In this document: positions 61,961-64,000 of the stretch, piece by piece
Layout of the letters: every line of letters begins with the position of its first letter
How positions within the stretch are numbered: the stretch's first letter is position 1
Origin: AE-B3B sp964543295
GTDB lineage: Bacteria > Aerophobota > Aerophobia > Aerophobales > AE-B3A
Reading direction: 5' to 3'
Length of the DNA stretch: 64,000 nucleotides
Assembly: GCA_964543295.1 (NCBI GenBank)
Contig: CAZIXA010000009.1
Location: forward strand, 1 to 64,000
Translations under genes and position numbers: made by a program
The notes under the pieces: generated by a model
The model's input: only the letters and a program-made list of their open reading frames with translations
The model's database searches: none
What the model was told of the DNA's origin: nothing

Positions 61961-62023
61961 GCCACTGCATCACTTCCTCACTTCACCCTCTGTCAGATCT
62001 TCAGCGCAGACACTGCACCTCAA

Positions 62024-63070
62024 TTAGCCGCATCCACCGCCCGAGGACTCTGGTGTCGTTTCTGTCGGTGAGGAGCTTACAAAGGGATAATCCATGCTGT
62101 TGACCGGGTCAAACCTATAAGGTGCCACCTCCTCGTTTTTGGTCCATCCGGTCATTCCCCAATGAAGGTTGACCGCATTGTAACCGAGAACGTTCAAAAT
62201 AGCCGTAGCCTGACTGGCAGTGCGGCCGGTGTAGCAGTAGAGTACAATTTTCCTATCCGGAGGGAGTTTTTTCAAATTGGACTTCTTGGCTATCTCCCGC
62301 CAGGGTATGTTAATGGCCCCGGGGATATGGCCCTTGGCATAGTCCTCTGGGTTACGCACACTGACGATCAGGGGATCGTTGGCCGGGTCCTCATCAATCA
62401 GCAGCTCGGACAGCTCCTTGGCTGAGATATCTGGGTGTTCAGTGCTGGTATAGAGATAGCAGGCCGCCCGGATAGTTTCTCTTTTTAGGGATGAGGAGGT
62501 GTTATCCACCGTGGGGAAGGAGTAAGTTTCAGTGGGTTCGTTGACTTTAGTCTCAAGCGGATAATCCATAGGGGTTTTCTCCGGGTCAAAACGGTAGGGA
62601 GCTACCTCGGTATCTTTGGTCCATCCGGTCATCCCCCACTTGAGGTTGACGGCATCAAAGCCAGCTAAGTTAAGAAGAGCTACAACCCGGCTTCCAGTAT
62701 GACCAGTGTAGCAGTAGACCACGATTTGTCTGTCTTTGGGAAGCTTGCCCAGGTTCTCAGACTTAAACACCTCGGCCATAGGTATATTAACTGCTCCGGG
62801 GATATGGCCCTTGGCATAGATAGCAGGTGCCCTGATGCTGAGTATGAAGGGGTCGTTGTCCGGGTTACCATCAAGCTTATTGGACATCACATCTTTTGAA
62901 GAGATATTGGCTGGTTTGCCAGCGCTCAGGTAGGTATTTGCCGCATCAGCAAGGACATCAAACTCTGATGCCTGCAAACCTATAGCCAATACCGGTATAA
63001 GCACCAGCAAGACAATCCCGCATAGGAGCAGGATACCCCGCTTAGTTCTTCCTTCCTTTAGTCCTAACAT
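62024..63070 (-). CDS. Exported tandem rhodanese sulfurtransferase
   Basis: A 348-residue protein with a signal peptide or membrane anchor (ILLLCGIVLLVLIPVLAIGL) and two rhodanese domains. Active cysteines are 120 (VVYCYTGHTGS) and 279 (VLYCYTGRTAS), both intact, and each domain ends WGMTGWTK. A GGGCG tail closes the chain. Both domains look active, unlike classical rhodaneses with a dead N half. It lies downstream of the YeeE/YedE gene and upstream of dsrEF, consistent with handling sulfane sulfur outside or at the membrane. Confidence 0.88.
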   Translation of the reverse strand: MLGLKEGRTKRGILLLCGIVLLVLIPVLAIGLQASEFDVLADAANTYLSAGKPANISSKDVMSNKLDGNPDNDPFILSIRAPAIYAKGHIPGAVNIPMAEVFKSENLGKLPKDRQIVVYCYTGHTGSRVVALLNLAGFDAVNLKWGMTGWTKDTEVAPYRFDPEKTPMDYPLETKVNEPTETYSFPTVDNTSSSLKRETIRAACYLYTSTEHPDISAKELSELLIDEDPANDPLIVSVRNPEDYAKGHIPGAINIPWREIAKKSNLKKLPPDRKIVLYCYTGRTASQATAILNVLGYNAVNLHWGMTGWTKNEEVAPYRFDPVNSMDYPFVSSSPTETTPESSGGGCG

Positions 63071-63131
63071 TTGAACCCTCCTTTAGTTTGGAATTTTTGA
63101 CAATCTCCACATACACACTTCATACCTTTAA

Positions 63132-63998
63132 TTATCTCATAAGCAGCAGATACGCCGCTAACCAGCATCCCAGGATGATGAAGCTACCACCAAGTAGGGA
63201 ACTCAGTGCCAGTTGAGGTACTCCACTTAAAATGTGACTTATGTTACATCCCATCTGGCACACAGCTCCAAAGCCCATCAAGCATCCACCAAAGAAGCAC
63301 TGAATTAGTACTCTCGGTGCTGGTGCCCGAAGTTTAAACTCACCAGCCAACAGAGCAGCAACACAGGCGCCCACAATGGTAGCCAAAAGTTGCATAGATA
63401 ACCAGGAGAGGAAGTTCTGACCCATAATCAAGGTTTTCACAGTTGTAAGATATCCTCCAGTGATAGCCAGGGGATAGTTTCGTCCAGCCTGTGATGAGGC
63501 ATAGAAGGCAATTATCCCTATGATACCCATTACAATTCCTGTTGCCGTCCACCCCCAGCCCTTTTTAAAAATCCTGGCACCCAGTGACACAACTTCCTCT
63601 TTTTTCTCCTTAGTGCTGGGAGCGCCAAAGACAGCCCAGAGAATGAGGGCCACACCAGCAATCCCAAAGGCAAAGGTATAGTGCGGGAGATGAAGCACAT
63701 TAGCAACTGTGAGATTTACTCCTCCAGGTTGAGTTATTCTGGTGTTCTGGAAAAAGCCCACTACTGGCCTAAGAATACCCATAGAGCTCATCAGTCCCAC
63801 AAGTGTCAAACCCGCCACTGCGGACATGGCACCCACCATACCTTCTCCAAAGCGGTAGGTAATTCCACTGGCACATCCCCCGGCCACCACCATACCCATG
63901 CCAAAGATAAAACCACCAACCATATTGGCGCCCCACATGAAGGGGAGGGGGTTTAGATCTATCACCCCGGCCAGGTTCAGGACTTCAAACCCTACCAT
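63132..63998 (-). CDS. YeeE/YedE-family sulfur transport protein, partial
   Basis: A polytopic membrane protein of the YeeE/YedE (TsuA-like) family, which imports thiosulfate or other sulfur compounds. Signature cysteine motifs are FGMGMVVAGGCASG near the start and GFGAVCQMGCNISHILSG near the C terminus. The visible part has 289 residues and about eight helices; family members usually begin with further helices, so the gene very likely continues beyond the window edge. It is followed by the tandem rhodanese gene 61 bases on. Confidence 0.85.
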   Translation of the reverse strand: MVGFEVLNLAGVIDLNPLPFMWGANMVGGFIFGMGMVVAGGCASGITYRFGEGMVGAMSAVAGLTLVGLMSSMGILRPVVGFFQNTRITQPGGVNLTVANVLHLPHYTFAFGIAGVALILWAVFGAPSTKEKKEEVVSLGARIFKKGWGWTATGIVMGIIGIIAFYASSQAGRNYPLAITGGYLTTVKTLIMGQNFLSWLSMQLLATIVGACVAALLAGEFKLRAPAPRVLIQCFFGGCLMGFGAVCQMGCNISHILSGVPQLALSSLLGGSFIILGCWLAAYLLLMR

Positions 63999-64000
63999 CT

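Noticed and set aside
1..64000. CRISPR array
   Set aside because: No regularly spaced short repeats of constant unit length were seen; the repeats found are dispersed and unevenly spaced.

Overview
The window looks like a piece of a moderately AT-rich genome from an uncultured, anaerobic, fermentative bacterium with an outer membrane. Anaerobic life is suggested by the class III ribonucleotide reductase with its activase (nrdD/nrdG) and by oxygen-independent sugar metabolism. An outer membrane is suggested by a secreted TPR protein followed by a predicted beta-barrel protein. Start codons are often GTG or TTG. The phylum cannot be fixed from sequence reading alone; a candidate phylum such as Aerophobota or Atribacterota would fit but is a guess.

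Layout. 0-4.5 kb: a MoxR-type AAA+ ATPase with a von Willebrand A protein, then a lamin-tail-domain protein. 4.6-10 kb: a sugar kinase behind a possible attenuator, then a minus-strand operon (small protein, CinA-type amidohydrolase, Nudix protein, IF-2B-like isomerase) and a DUF362 protein. 10-26 kb: housekeeping genes glyQ-glyS-ricT-PP-loop-HAD on plus; acyP, radC and dnaE on minus; then the TPR/beta-barrel pair. 26-37 kb: a carbohydrate island (two dehydrogenases, PfkB kinase, xylulokinase-like kinase, Gfo/Idh/MocA oxidoreductase, DegT aminotransferase), with a histidine kinase lacking its phospho-accepting histidine and relics of a TetR regulator and a polyamine-type permease. 37-45 kb: a minus-strand purine operon guaA-purS-purQ-(nrdD-nrdG)-purL with a broken hisH just upstream of guaA. 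45-48 kb: a stand-alone MetH-activation-like protein and phosphofructokinase.

48-58 kb is accessory DNA: single genes (aldo/keto reductase, methyltransferase, HAD, EamA exporter, amino-acid permease fused to a PTS EIIA domain) separated by long spacers with palindromes and dead genes (comM, alcohol dehydrogenase, an Abi-like gene, a NucS/DUF91 nuclease). From 54.3 to 57.2 kb a repeat carrying a TTGACA box recurs four times; three copies sit just upstream of single minus-strand genes, and one gene ends inside an attC-like folded palindrome. This resembles a decaying gene-cassette array.

58-64 kb is a sulfur-trafficking locus on the minus strand: YeeE/YedE permease, exported tandem rhodanese, DsrE-like, DsrF-like and DsrH-like proteins. 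An insertion sequence with a 15-bp target duplication separates dsrF-like from dsrH-like and supplies the last base of the new dsrF stop codon. The 300-base spacer before dsrE has strong potential for RNA structure. Coordinates of short sites were counted by eye and may be off by one or two bases.
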